From: Pseudoalteromonas sp. P1-25
Lineage (GTDB): Bacteria > Pseudomonadota > Gammaproteobacteria > Enterobacterales > Alteromonadaceae
Direction: 5' to 3'
Length of the DNA stretch: 64,000 bases
Assembly (NCBI RefSeq): GCF_001401805.1
Contig: NZ_LKDW01000001.1
Span: 286,558-350,557 of the forward strand
Part shown: piece after piece, positions 9,545 to 19,630 of the stretch
Layout of the letters: each line of letters begins with the position of its first letter
Position numbering within the stretch: the stretch's first letter is position 1
Notes under the pieces: generated by a model
Told to the model about the DNA's origin: nothing
The model's database searches: none
What the model saw: the letters and a program-made list of their open reading frames with translations, nothing else
Program-made: the position numbers and the translations under genes

Positions 9545-11756
9545 CTTCAACCTTTTGTAAATAAATCGTCGTTAACCCGCCCATTGCAATTTTAATACTA
9601 TGCGAAAAGCCATGAGCACTTGCCTTAAAGCTACTAACCGTATCGTTGTTGTTTGCTGTTGCTTTAATGCCTGAGCCAAAGAAAGCGTCATCATCGGTGT
9701 TTAAAATAACCTTGTATTTACCGGCTGCGGGTACCCCAATTTCATACTCTTGGTAAGAAACAGGCGTAAAGTTTGCCACTACGACAATAAAGTCGTGGGC
9801 ATTTTTAGCATAACGTACAAAACTAAATATACTTTGCGCGTTATTGTTATTATCTATCCATTCAAAACCCGCAGGGCTTGAGTCGAGTTCATATAGTGCA
9901 GGTGACTTTACATAAACAGTATTGAGCGCTTGTACAGTGTTTTGCATACCGCGGTGGCTTTTATGCTCTAGCAAGTGCCAATCAATAGAATGATTGTGAT
10001 CCCACTCTTTTCGCTGTGCTATTTCGCCGCCCATAAACAGCAGTTTTTTACCTGGATGCGCCCACATAAATGCATAATACGCACGCAAATTGGCAAATTT
10101 TTGCCAATCATCACCGGGCATTTTTTCTATTAAAGAGCCTTTACCATGTACGACTTCATCATGGCTTAGCGGTAAAATGTAATTTTCGCTAAATGCGTAT
10201 ACCATAGAAAACGTCATTTCGTGATGGTGGTGCTGCCTATAAAGTGGGTCATATTTCATGTAATGCAGGCTGTCGTTCATCCACCCCATATTCCATTTGT
10301 AGCCAAAACCTAAGCCATTGTGATCAACACTTTGAGTAACGCCCGGCCATGCAGTAGACTCTTCAGCCACCATCATAATACCCGGATTATTTTTATAACT
10401 GCGCAGATTTACTTGCTTTAGGCACTCAATAGCGCCTAAGTTTTCTCGCCCACCATAACAATTAGCAACCCATTGCCCTTCTTTGCGGCTGTAGTCTAAA
10501 TAAAGCATGGAAGCCACCGCATCTACGCGCAGTCCATCAAGGCCAAATTGCTCTAGCCAATACATCGCATTAGAGATTAAAAAGCTTTTCACCTCCGGGC
10601 GGTCGTAATTATAAATATAGGTATTCCAATCGGGATGAAAGCCCTGTCGAATATCGGCATGTTCAAATAAATGCGTGCCATCAAAGTGATGTAATCCATG
10701 CGGATCACTAGGAAAATGCCCAGGCACCCAATCAAGTAGCACACCTAAGTTTGCTTTGTGGCACTGCTGAACAAAGTATTTAAAACTGCTGTAATCACCA
10801 AAGCGACTAGTTGGTGCAAATAACCCCACCGGCTGATAACCCCACGAGCCATCAAATGGGTATTCACTTATTGGCATTAATTGAATATGCGTAAAGCCCA
10901 TTTCAAGCGTGTAATTAACCAATTTGTCGGCAAGCTCGCTATAGCTTAAATAGCGGTTTTCTTCAGCCCTTTGCCATGAGCCTAAGTGCACTTCGTAAAT
11001 ACTTATGGGCGCGTCTATATGGTTACGCTTTTGACGATTTTTAAGCTCGCTATCGCTCAGCATAATAGCCGCCGCTTGCTGTTGTAACACACTGGCCGTG
11101 CCTGGTGCTTGTTGCATTTTAAAGGCAAACGGATCTGCTTTTTCAAGTACATCGCCTTGCTGTGTCACAATAGAAAATTTATAACATGTATCGGGCTGAA
11201 GCCCTGCGATAAAAATCTCCCACACACCACACGCAGGATGAAAACGCATATAGTGACGATTAGCTTGCCAAAGGTTAAATTCCCCAATAACAGATACACT
11301 GGCTGCATTAGGCGCCCACACACAAAAACGCACTCCATCAACCCCTTGTTGGTTAATAAAGTGTGCACCTAAATGTTTATATGCATGCTCTAAACTGCCT
11401 TCGTTAAATAAGTACATTGCATCCGTATCTAGGCTGCTTGCAAAGCTATATTCATCGTAAAAACATAGTGTTGAATTTTCATATTCAACGTTACACTTAT
11501 AAGGCTGCGCGGGCATTTCGTTGCTTGTTGCTATAAATAAATCGCTGTGGTTGTAACGCTTTGCAATAACTTTTTTATCATTAATAAAAATACTTACACT
11601 TTTCGCTGCGGGTAAATACACGCGTATTTCGTAACCATTTTTATAAGCATGCGCCCCTAAAAAACTAAAAGGGTCTTTGAACCTGCCGCCTTGGAGTGCC
11701 CTAACCTGCTCGTCGTAACGGGTTTGTAATGAATCCTTTGGTGCAGTACTACTCAT
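9537..11756 (-). CDS. glgB: 1,4-alpha-glucan branching enzyme
   Basis: A 739-aa GH13 branching enzyme that introduces alpha-1,6 branches into glycogen. It has two N-terminal beta-sandwich domains (about 25-110 and 125-220, the second containing RFCVWAPNAASVSVIGEFN), then the catalytic barrel. The triad is LRVDAVASM (D412), MVAEES (E465) and LSHDEVVHGK (D533). The C-terminal all-beta domain is complete. The length matches E. coli GlgB (728 aa). The ATG at 11756 overlaps the malQ stop by 8 bp (ATGAGTAG), and its own stop overlaps the glgX start. Confidence 0.96.
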   Translation of the reverse strand: MSSTAPKDSLQTRYDEQVRALQGGRFKDPFSFLGAHAYKNGYEIRVYLPAAKSVSIFINDKKVIAKRYNHSDLFIATSNEMPAQPYKCNVEYENSTLCFYDEYSFASSLDTDAMYLFNEGSLEHAYKHLGAHFINQQGVDGVRFCVWAPNAASVSVIGEFNLWQANRHYMRFHPACGVWEIFIAGLQPDTCYKFSIVTQQGDVLEKADPFAFKMQQAPGTASVLQQQAAAIMLSDSELKNRQKRNHIDAPISIYEVHLGSWQRAEENRYLSYSELADKLVNYTLEMGFTHIQLMPISEYPFDGSWGYQPVGLFAPTSRFGDYSSFKYFVQQCHKANLGVLLDWVPGHFPSDPHGLHHFDGTHLFEHADIRQGFHPDWNTYIYNYDRPEVKSFLISNAMYWLEQFGLDGLRVDAVASMLYLDYSRKEGQWVANCYGGRENLGAIECLKQVNLRSYKNNPGIMMVAEESTAWPGVTQSVDHNGLGFGYKWNMGWMNDSLHYMKYDPLYRQHHHHEMTFSMVYAFSENYILPLSHDEVVHGKGSLIEKMPGDDWQKFANLRAYYAFMWAHPGKKLLFMGGEIAQRKEWDHNHSIDWHLLEHKSHRGMQNTVQALNTVYVKSPALYELDSSPAGFEWIDNNNNAQSIFSFVRYAKNAHDFIVVVANFTPVSYQEYEIGVPAAGKYKVILNTDDDAFFGSGIKATANNNDTVSSFKASAHGFSHSIKIAMGGLTTIYLQKVEDE

Positions 11757-13746
11757 ATTCTTTCCTTATTGAATTAACAGCAGCCAAGGTACTGGCATTA
11801 TGTTTAAAAATGTCGTCACATGAGTGCGTTAAAACACGGCGCCAATTTGGGTATTCGGTATCAGTACCGGGTATATTCACCGGATACGTTTGTTTATCTA
11901 AATCATCAAGCTGAAGTGCAAATAAACGGCTATCACTATGTGCAAGTGCTTTAGCTAGTTCACCATACACACACATAGCATCGCTAGATTCGTTAAGTTG
12001 CTCTATGCTATGTAATCGTATAAAACGAAGTAAGCGCTGTTTTTCATGGTGTCGTTCTTGCAATTGTTGTTGGTACTGCTGCTCATCAATAAGTTGATAC
12101 TGGCGTTTAATATCTAAATCATCTGTTTGCCACCAGCCGCAAAATGGCGGAACGTCATGATTGGCTATCATAATTAAACAATGCTTAGGTAATTGCTCTA
12201 ATGGCAAAAACTCACCATCATGTTGTTTTTCAAAATAAAATAAGCTATTTGAATAAATACCGCTTGTTGCAAGTGCGTGTTTAACCTCGGGTGGGACTAT
12301 GCCTAAATCTTCTCCTATTACTATGCACTGATTAAGGTGAGACTCTATTTTTAAAATAGCCAATAAGTGCTCGAAAGGGTAATAAACATAACAACCATCT
12401 TGTGCGTGGTTATTTTCAAAACACCACCATAAACGCCTGAGTGCCATAACGTGATCAATTCGCAAACCGCCAACGCCTTGCATGTTTGCGCGAATAAGTG
12501 AGCGATAAAACGCAAAGTGATCATTTTTTAATTGTTGTGGGTTAAGCGCAGGCAGCCCCCAATTTTGCCCTGCTTCTGCCCAAGGGTCTGGGGGAGCGCC
12601 AACATTAGCATTATCGCTAAAAAGTGATTGCTGTGATTGATACTCAATACCATCTCCTGCACAGCCAACAGCAAGGTCATTAATTAAACCTATTGCCATG
12701 CCTTTACTTAAACAGTGCTGCTGGCAATGCCTTAATTGTAGTTTAGCCTGCCATTGTAAGTAGTAATCAAAGGTAGGATTGGCTGAATTGAGCGTAGTTA
12801 AGGTCTGGGCGTTTTGTTTGCAAAACTGTGCAAACTCATCGCGCCGCGAAGCACTGGCATGTGCTTCAAAATGACTAAATAGCGCATTAAATAATGCATA
12901 TTTAACTGTGCTTACTTTTTCATAATTTATAAACTGCTGATTGCTGTTTAAAAGCGCTTTTACCTCATCACTGTGTAATAAAGCATTCAACTGCGGATTA
13001 TTTTTACTATCAGCTGATAGTTCAACAGAAATATACAGAGGATTTAATAACGCACGGCTATTAGGGCTATAAGGGCTGGCCCGCTCACTTTGCTGTGCAA
13101 ATAGCAAGTGTAGTGGGTTGAGTAATATGTAGTCCATGTGATGCTGTGCACATAAATCACATAGCGCTAGTAAATCATTAAAATCCCCTACGCCAAGGCC
13201 TGCTTTGTTTTTAACTGTGTATAACTGCAGCGAAAGCCCAGTGCGCTTAGTGTCATCTACTTGAAAAACTTTTTCTGGGGTAGCCCACAATTGAATCTCT
13301 TTGCTTTGCGCTCCAACACTAACAAGCGCCTGATGATAACCTACCGGTATAGCTCCTAAAGGCACTGCCACTTCAATATAACGTACGCCATGTGCATAAT
13401 AATCGCCGGTAATGGTTAAATTATGTAAGTTAGTGCGCTCATAAGTTACATTTAATTTTGGCAGCGTTATAACAACAGGTAAATCAAGTTGGCGCTCATC
13501 TATGCGAATATAAAAAAGATTATCAGTTAAATTCACTAAGCTAGTATCGGGTGCTAACTCAAGCCAAGGCGCCACATCCAATTGGTAATTAAGCTGTGCA
13601 ATATGGTGTTCATCATCAGTATTTATACCACAACACTGTAAGGCACGTATGCGCGTGTCTTCGCTAAATATAACCTGCTCACCCGTGTATTTAGTAAATT
13701 CATAACCAATACCGTGCAGATAAAACAACTGCGAAAGTGCGTCCAT
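11749..13746 (-). CDS. malQ: 4-alpha-glucanotransferase (amylomaltase)
   Basis: A 665-aa GH77 enzyme that disproportionates maltodextrins so that short debranching products can re-enter phosphorolysis. The diagnostic GH77 loop GAPPDPWAEAGQNWGLPALN lies near residue 383. Catalytic residues are GGLRIDHVMAL (D431), IGEDLG (E479) and ANHDVPPF (D531). It has the longer N-terminal extension of proteobacterial MalQ proteins. The ATG at 13746 follows the CBM48 gene by 9 bp. Its place next to glgB, rather than malP or malT, ties it to internal glycogen turnover. Confidence 0.92.
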   Translation of the reverse strand: MDALSQLFYLHGIGYEFTKYTGEQVIFSEDTRIRALQCCGINTDDEHHIAQLNYQLDVAPWLELAPDTSLVNLTDNLFYIRIDERQLDLPVVITLPKLNVTYERTNLHNLTITGDYYAHGVRYIEVAVPLGAIPVGYHQALVSVGAQSKEIQLWATPEKVFQVDDTKRTGLSLQLYTVKNKAGLGVGDFNDLLALCDLCAQHHMDYILLNPLHLLFAQQSERASPYSPNSRALLNPLYISVELSADSKNNPQLNALLHSDEVKALLNSNQQFINYEKVSTVKYALFNALFSHFEAHASASRRDEFAQFCKQNAQTLTTLNSANPTFDYYLQWQAKLQLRHCQQHCLSKGMAIGLINDLAVGCAGDGIEYQSQQSLFSDNANVGAPPDPWAEAGQNWGLPALNPQQLKNDHFAFYRSLIRANMQGVGGLRIDHVMALRRLWWCFENNHAQDGCYVYYPFEHLLAILKIESHLNQCIVIGEDLGIVPPEVKHALATSGIYSNSLFYFEKQHDGEFLPLEQLPKHCLIMIANHDVPPFCGWWQTDDLDIKRQYQLIDEQQYQQQLQERHHEKQRLLRFIRLHSIEQLNESSDAMCVYGELAKALAHSDSRLFALQLDDLDKQTYPVNIPGTDTEYPNWRRVLTHSCDDIFKHNASTLAAVNSIRKEYE

Positions 13747-13755
13747 TTACTCGCC

Positions 13756-14058
13756 TTAATTTATGCGTTGAGTGTTCACTATGCTATTTTCTGTGCCAAA
13801 TGTATTAGGTAGGTAGTCATCTGCTTGGTGGTCGTTATCCCAAGTATCGCCATTAATTAAATAACGAAAATGAAACTGCTGATCAACGGGCAAACGCTGC
13901 TTATATTTAAAGACCCCGTCTTTTTTATTAAATTTCATAGGCACTGGCTGCCAATCGGTAAATTCGCCTAGTAAACTTACTTGCTCTGCATCTGGGTGGG
14001 TAAACTCAAAGGTAACTTCTGCTTCATCTTTAGTTTTAAAAAAACGTTTATTCAACAT
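13756..14058 (-). CDS. Small glycogen-binding CBM48 (AMPK-beta-like) protein
   Basis: A 100-aa protein made of little more than one CBM48/isoamylase N-terminal domain. The pattern VSLLGEFTDWQPVPMKFNKKDG...FRYLINGDTWDNDHQADDYLPN matches glycogen-binding AMPK-beta-like modules. It has no catalytic domain and no signal peptide. ATG 14058 is chosen because a GGAG sits 6 nt upstream; an in-frame TTG at 14070 would place that GGAG inside the gene. It is the first gene of the glycogen operon, 9 bp before malQ. A scaffold or granule-binding role is inferred from the domain alone. Confidence 0.85.
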   Translation of the reverse strand: MLNKRFFKTKDEAEVTFEFTHPDAEQVSLLGEFTDWQPVPMKFNKKDGVFKYKQRLPVDQQFHFRYLINGDTWDNDHQADDYLPNTFGTENSIVNTQRIN

Positions 14059-14432
14059 AGTAGGCTCCAACTAATCCAAAATGGGTACTTAATCTTTGCC
14101 ACAGGGCCGATACAACACTTCAAAAGGCGATGTGGGTGCTTTTAAACAACATCAAACACAGGTAATTTAATCAAACTTTTATTTACGCATTATTACAGTG
14201 CAAAAAAGTTTTTAAACCGCACAAAAAAAGTGCGGTTAGGCTAATAAACCTGGCTTTTTAATGAGTAAATAAAGTACAGCAAGTATTAAACCAACTTAAT
14301 CATTTTAAATATAAGGAGGTGTTAGCAAAAAAATGACACAAAGGCCCACACCAACCTATAAATTTCTTTCGTTGTCACTGTCCTTAAGTAATAATACACA
14401 GCATCTTATGTCTCTGAAATACCATAAATTTC
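14059..14432. promoter_or_regulatory. Divergent promoter region between the glycogen operon and an exported protein, with a hairpin
   Basis: This 374-bp gap must hold the glycogen operon promoter on the minus strand. A perfect 8-bp hairpin, AACCGCAC/GTGCGGTT at 14215-14222 and 14230-14237, has a loop of seven A on the plus strand. No T-run follows on either strand, so it is not a standard terminator. A strong AAGGAGGTG lies at 14313-14321, 11 nt before an ATG at 14333 that opens a 62-codon frame running into the next gene in another register. I could not assign convincing -35/-10 boxes. Confidence 0.45.
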
Positions 14433-15371
14433 ATGTTGAAAAAAAGCATTCTATTTACTACCGTAGTTGTATTTATTGCATTAGCCTCCTTTGTAAGCCT
14501 TTCTGCATATACGCTTTATAGTAAAAAGCAATTATCAGTTGACCCAAAATTAAAAGAAATTTCAGGCATAGAGTTTGATAAAAAAAAGCGTTTGTGGGCG
14601 ATTAATGATGGCGGCGACGACCCAAAACTTTATCGTCTAGGTCAAGATGGCGCTATTGAAAAAGAAATCCTTGTCACTAATGCTAAAAATATTGATTGGG
14701 AGGACATGACGCAAAATAAATTTGGTCATTTTTTCTTAGGTGATTTTGGCAATAATAAAAACGATAGGAAATGGTTAACTATTTATAAAATAGAAAACCC
14801 TATTGATATAAAAACACAGACCACCGAAGCCGAAATTATCAAATTTACCTACCCAGAAATGGACGGCACGCCTATTACACCTAATAAACGCAACTTTGAT
14901 TTAGAGGCCTTTGTAGAGTACAAACGCCATTTATATTTATTTACCAAAAACAGAACCGAACCTTTCGATGGGATTACCAATGTTTATAAAGTAGGCGATC
15001 ATGCAGCTAATTTTGATGCGCAGTTAATTGATTCATTTAAAACATGTACAACTCTTGAAAAGCTATGCTGGATAACCTCCGCTGCGCTTAGCCCAGACAG
15101 GACTAAACTAGTACTTCTGGATTCTACCAGTATTTGGCTATTCGAAAATTTTAAAGGCGACAAATTTTTTTCTGGGGATGTATCTCGAATCGATTTAGGT
15201 ATTGTTACGCAAAAAGAAGCGATTACCTTTTATGACGATAATACCCTTATATTTACTGATGAGGAATTTAAAGGGCTTGTGGGAGGAAATGCTTACGTTA
15301 TTAAACTAGATGAAGCAGAAAAAACCATTATCAAACAAGTCACCAAGCCAATATCTATAGTAGCTCAATAG
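14433..15371 (+). CDS. Exported or membrane-anchored beta-propeller-like protein of unknown function
   Basis: A 312-aa protein with an N-terminal hydrophobic segment (about residues 5-28, FTTVVVFIALASFVSLSAYT) acting as signal anchor or signal peptide. The rest shows repeated short strands such as EISGIEFDKKKRLWAINDGGDDPKL, LYLFTKNRTEP, and a late TFYDDNTLIFTDEE, suggesting a beta-propeller related to SMP-30/NHL-like exported proteins. Two cysteines near residues 205-212 could form a disulfide. The start ATG at 14433 has no clear Shine-Dalgarno; an upstream in-frame TGA at 14415 limits alternatives. It is transcribed away from the glycogen operon. No function is proposed. Confidence 0.7.
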   Translation: MLKKSILFTTVVVFIALASFVSLSAYTLYSKKQLSVDPKLKEISGIEFDKKKRLWAINDGGDDPKLYRLGQDGAIEKEILVTNAKNIDWEDMTQNKFGHFFLGDFGNNKNDRKWLTIYKIENPIDIKTQTTEAEIIKFTYPEMDGTPITPNKRNFDLEAFVEYKRHLYLFTKNRTEPFDGITNVYKVGDHAANFDAQLIDSFKTCTTLEKLCWITSAALSPDRTKLVLLDSTSIWLFENFKGDKFFSGDVSRIDLGIVTQKEAITFYDDNTLIFTDEEFKGLVGGNAYVIKLDEAEKTIIKQVTKPISIVAQ

Positions 15372-15378
15372 CCATGAA

Positions 15379-15416
15379 TACCTTATTAAACATATCATGG
15401 GGTGTTTAATAAGGTA
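15379..15416. terminator. 13-bp inverted repeat between convergent genes, possible terminator
   Basis: TACCTTATTAAAC at 15379-15391 pairs perfectly with 15404-15416 across a 12-nt loop, between the stop at 15371 and the convergent stop at 15428. The stem is AT-rich and lacks a proper T-run, so termination is likely but not certain. Confidence 0.5.
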
Positions 15417-15427
15417 CTGTTTAAGGT

Positions 15428-16600
15428 TTAATTTAATACGTTATTATTAAATGAGTGCAGTGCTTTTTCTACATCAACACCCAAAATAATAACGCCAATA
15501 TGTTCACCTTTTGTATTTTTTATCGGTAAACTCAAGTGCACCTGAAAATGATGTGTTGATGCATCGTACTCAACACTATCAAAGCGATAATCTAAATCCT
15601 GCTGGTATAGGAGACTAAATTCCTTCTCATCACCTTGCCAATAATCACTGGTGGCTTTGCTTATTGCCGCATTTTTACCTTGCTTATCTGTCACTATGGT
15701 TTCTGTCACTATACCATTGAACTGCATTTGCCATTGTTGTAAAAATAATGACGCGTCAGTTACTAGCATTTTTTTAGCTATGCCATGTTGATGTGTTTTT
15801 ACTTCTTTAACCCAAAGGTCATCGGTTTTTTCAAGCTCTTGATTAGACAAATTAATATGGTTGCTTTGTTCAACTGCATCGCTAATTATTGGCTCTAATA
15901 GCAGTGTATTGATGGAATCTAATAGTTTATTTAGTATTTGAACCTGTTCAGCCTGTGATAAGTAAAAAGGCGCTGGTGCACACTGAGGTATTGTTTCATC
16001 GAATTTTTCTAAAAAAGAAGCATGCGTATTTATAAGCTTATTTGCGGCAAATACACCTAGCGGCACATAGCGATAAAACGAACGTTGATACACAGAGGCA
16101 TCAATACCTAAGTTATCAGCGGCATTGTTAAAATCATCTAAATCAAGTAATACTTTATCTACTCGATGATGATGAAGCACATTCACTATTTCCTCTAACG
16201 AATTTACTTCAAGTAGTGAGGTTATATTTTGTGTTTTAAACCAATTAGCTTGATAGCTTCCATGTACTACACCATAACGTAGTTTTTTGGGATCTTTATT
16301 TACGCTTTCAGGGTGAGTAAACCAGTACCAATTTTCTAAATAAATAGGTGATGACAACTTACCATACTGGCTCATTTCAGAAGTTAAGTGCGTTGTAAAA
16401 TACCCATCTAATCGCCCTAACTTTACCTCCCTGCGTGCTCTAAGCCAAGGCAGAGATTGCAATTCAAAAGGCATATTCATGTTATGTAAAATACACTCTA
16501 CTTGTTCAACCGCATTATCGGGTGTTGTAAGCGATACATTGGTACCAAACTTTAACGGTTCAGCTAAAGTCAAAAGTGCAAAAAATAACGTTGTGGGCAT
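15428..16600 (-). CDS. Periplasmic solute-binding-like protein fused to a Cache-like sensor segment
   Basis: A 390-aa protein with a short signal-like start (MPTTLFFALLTLAEP). Residues about 15-225 resemble the bacterial family-3 solute-binding fold (LPWLRARREVKLGRLDGYFTT and the later LRYGVVHGSY). Residues about 250-385 contain VTDKQGKNAAISKATSDYWQG and LPIKNTKGEHIGVIILGVDVE, which resemble a Cache/PDC extracellular sensor domain. There is no membrane-output domain such as a kinase, GGDEF or MCP module. Such a sensor-only fusion may signal through a partner protein. The start ATG is at 16600. It lies on the same strand as the Lrp-type gene, 126 bp downstream of it. Confidence 0.6.
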   Translation of the reverse strand: MPTTLFFALLTLAEPLKFGTNVSLTTPDNAVEQVECILHNMNMPFELQSLPWLRARREVKLGRLDGYFTTHLTSEMSQYGKLSSPIYLENWYWFTHPESVNKDPKKLRYGVVHGSYQANWFKTQNITSLLEVNSLEEIVNVLHHHRVDKVLLDLDDFNNAADNLGIDASVYQRSFYRYVPLGVFAANKLINTHASFLEKFDETIPQCAPAPFYLSQAEQVQILNKLLDSINTLLLEPIISDAVEQSNHINLSNQELEKTDDLWVKEVKTHQHGIAKKMLVTDASLFLQQWQMQFNGIVTETIVTDKQGKNAAISKATSDYWQGDEKEFSLLYQQDLDYRFDSVEYDASTHHFQVHLSLPIKNTKGEHIGVIILGVDVEKALHSFNNNVLN

Positions 16601-16726
16601 AATCCATTGCTAAATAATTATGTTAATTACACCAAGTATAGTAAGGCTTCGAAAAAATACCTAACTGAGTTAAAATTAAATATAGTTAAATCAGCAGGTA
16701 ACCTGAAGACTAAATAAATCAAAACT

Positions 16727-17155
16727 TTAACGCTTAAATTTTGTTTCTAAAATCACTGACGATGTTGTGCGCTCTACCCCGTCTAAATTACCTATATCAT
16801 CGAGTAAGTGACTTAACTTCTCTAAATTTTGCGCTTGTACAACGGCAATTAAATCGAACTCGCCGCTTATTGCATAAAGCTGAGAAATCGCATCAATTTG
16901 TTTAAGCTCTAAGTTAGTTTTAGTGGTGAGTTTTTGCATCACCTTAATAGATACATGAGCCGACACCATACTGCTTAAATAGTCTTCACCGTAGTCAACG
17001 CTATATCCTTTTATTACACCTGTTTCCTCAAGCTTTAACATTCTGCTTTGCACGGTAGAGCGTGATAAATTAAGCATGCGTGCTAAGTCAGAAATACTGG
17101 CTCTTGCATTTTTTTTTAAAATTGAAAGTAGCTTTTCGTCTTGTGAAGTTATCAT
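16727..17155 (-). CDS. Lrp/AsnC-family transcriptional regulator
   Basis: A 142-aa regulator with an N-terminal helix-turn-helix (SISDLARMLNLSRSTVQSRMLKLEETGVIKGY) and a C-terminal RAM/AsnC ligand-binding domain (about residues 65-140, including AISGEFDLIAVVQAQ). I chose ATG 17155 (MITSQDEKLL), where the family normally begins; an in-frame TTG at 17197 would add 14 hydrophobic residues unlike the family. It is divergent from astC with a 182-bp shared region, so control of the arginine-succinyltransferase genes is likely. The effector (arginine, ornithine or another amino acid) is not evident. Confidence 0.88.
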   Translation of the reverse strand: MITSQDEKLLSILKKNARASISDLARMLNLSRSTVQSRMLKLEETGVIKGYSVDYGEDYLSSMVSAHVSIKVMQKLTTKTNLELKQIDAISQLYAISGEFDLIAVVQAQNLEKLSHLLDDIGNLDGVERTTSSVILETKFKR

Positions 17156-17274
17156 ATTGCTTATTAATTTCGTTATTTTGACTTTTATTGTAATCAATTT
17201 TCACAAAATAGCACTGCAAATTTAACCTATAACCTTCGATAATAACCATCAATAACAAAAATTACCTAGCTGAG

Positions 17275-17290
17275 AAAACGCTAACGTTTT
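17275..17290. promoter_or_regulatory. Short dyad in the Lrp-astC shared promoter region
   Basis: AAAACG-CTAA-CGTTTT forms a 6-bp dyad 47 bp before the astC start, within the 182-bp divergent region. It could be an operator for the adjacent Lrp-type regulator. A single half-site pair this AT-rich may also arise by chance. Confidence 0.3.
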
Positions 17291-17328
17291 TATTTTGCTA
17301 ATCTTTATTCAATTTTTACAATTTTTAG

Positions 17329-18543
<1,215 letters not shown>

Positions 18544-18552
18544 TTTACATAG

Positions 18553-18570
18553 GCGCGCCGCAAGGCGCGC
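18553..18570 (+). other. Intercistronic GC-rich hairpin with GCAA tetraloop (astC-astA)
   Basis: GCGCGCC-GCAA-GGCGCGC gives a perfect 7-bp GC stem capped by a GNRA tetraloop, starting 10 nt after the astC stop and ending 18 nt before astA. No T-run follows, so it is more likely a 3'-end stabiliser or processing element in the operon mRNA than a terminator. Confidence 0.7.
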
Positions 18571-18588
18571 TGTTGGAGAAAGTAATAA

Positions 18589-19623
18589 ATGCAAGTATTA
18601 CGTCCTATTACAACAAAAGACTTTGCTGCACTTAAGCAGATTGCAATTGAATCAGGCCATGGGTTTACCTCACTACCTGTCGATGACCAGTTATTAAATG
18701 ATAAAATAGCGCGCGCAGAAAAAAGCTTTGCAAAAAATATCAATCAACCACTTGATGAAAGCTACCTATTTGTTCTAGAAGACAGTGAAACAGGTGAGGT
18801 CATAGGCACAACCGCCATAGAAGCCGCAGTGGGCTTATCGGTGCCGCTGTATCATTATCATTTAGGTAAAACAGTACACCACTCGCCTACACTGAATGTT
18901 TATAACACCGTTGATATTTTAAGCATGTGCAACGATTACACCGGATGCTCTGAAATATGTACTTTGTTTTTACGCGAAAACAGCCGAAAAGGGTTAACGG
19001 GCCGCTTTTTATCTCGCTCACGCTTTTTATTTATGGCGCAGCACAGCGAACGCTTTGCCGATACCGTGATTGCTGAAATGCGCGGTGTAAGTGACGAAGA
19101 CGGCCATTCACCGTTTTGGCAGTGGTTGCAAGAGCACTTTTTTAGTATTGAATTTCCACAAGCTGATCACTTAGTGGGGCTTGGCGATAAGGTATTTATT
19201 AGTGAGCTAATGCCTAAATACCCTATTTACGTCAATTTATTAAGTAACAAAGCTCAAGCGGTAATTGGTAACGTGCATGAAAAAACTAAACCCGCACTCA
19301 AGCTGCTTGAAAAAGAGGGATTTGAGCATCGTGGCTATGTTGATTTATTCGATGCAGGGCCAACCGTAGAGGCAAAGCTTGGTAATATTCGTAGCATTCG
19401 TGAATCTCAAGTATGCCCTATTACAATTGGTGAGCTCGAGCATATTAGCCAACACAGCTCAGATACACTTGCCGTTTGCAACCAAGGCGTAAGTGGATTC
19501 AGAGCTACCTTTACCCAGCACGCCCACTATAACCACGCTAAACACACCTTAGTAATAAGCCAAGAAGTGGCTAATGCCCTTAATTTATCCCAAGGAGATG
19601 CAGCGCGTTTTTTCCGCCTGTAA
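18589..19623 (+). CDS. astA: Arginine N-succinyltransferase
   Basis: A 344-aa enzyme that transfers succinyl from succinyl-CoA to the alpha-amino group of arginine, the first step of the AST pathway. Family-typical blocks are visible: the start [38 protein letters not shown] near residue 83, [10 protein letters not shown] near 120, and [22 protein letters not shown] near 223. The length equals E. coli AstA (344 aa). ATG 18589 follows a TTGGAGAAAG ribosome-binding site. It lies between astC and astD. The succinylarginine dihydrolase (astB) and succinylglutamate desuccinylase (astE) are not in this window. Confidence 0.95.
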   Translation: MQVLRPITTKDFAALKQIAIESGHGFTSLPVDDQLLNDKIARAEKSFAKNINQPLDESYLFVLEDSETGEVIGTTAIEAAVGLSVPLYHYHLGKTVHHSPTLNVYNTVDILSMCNDYTGCSEICTLFLRENSRKGLTGRFLSRSRFLFMAQHSERFADTVIAEMRGVSDEDGHSPFWQWLQEHFFSIEFPQADHLVGLGDKVFISELMPKYPIYVNLLSNKAQAVIGNVHEKTKPALKLLEKEGFEHRGYVDLFDAGPTVEAKLGNIRSIRESQVCPITIGELEHISQHSSDTLAVCNQGVSGFRATFTQHAHYNHAKHTLVISQEVANALNLSQGDAARFFRL

Positions 19624-19630
19624 AACATAT

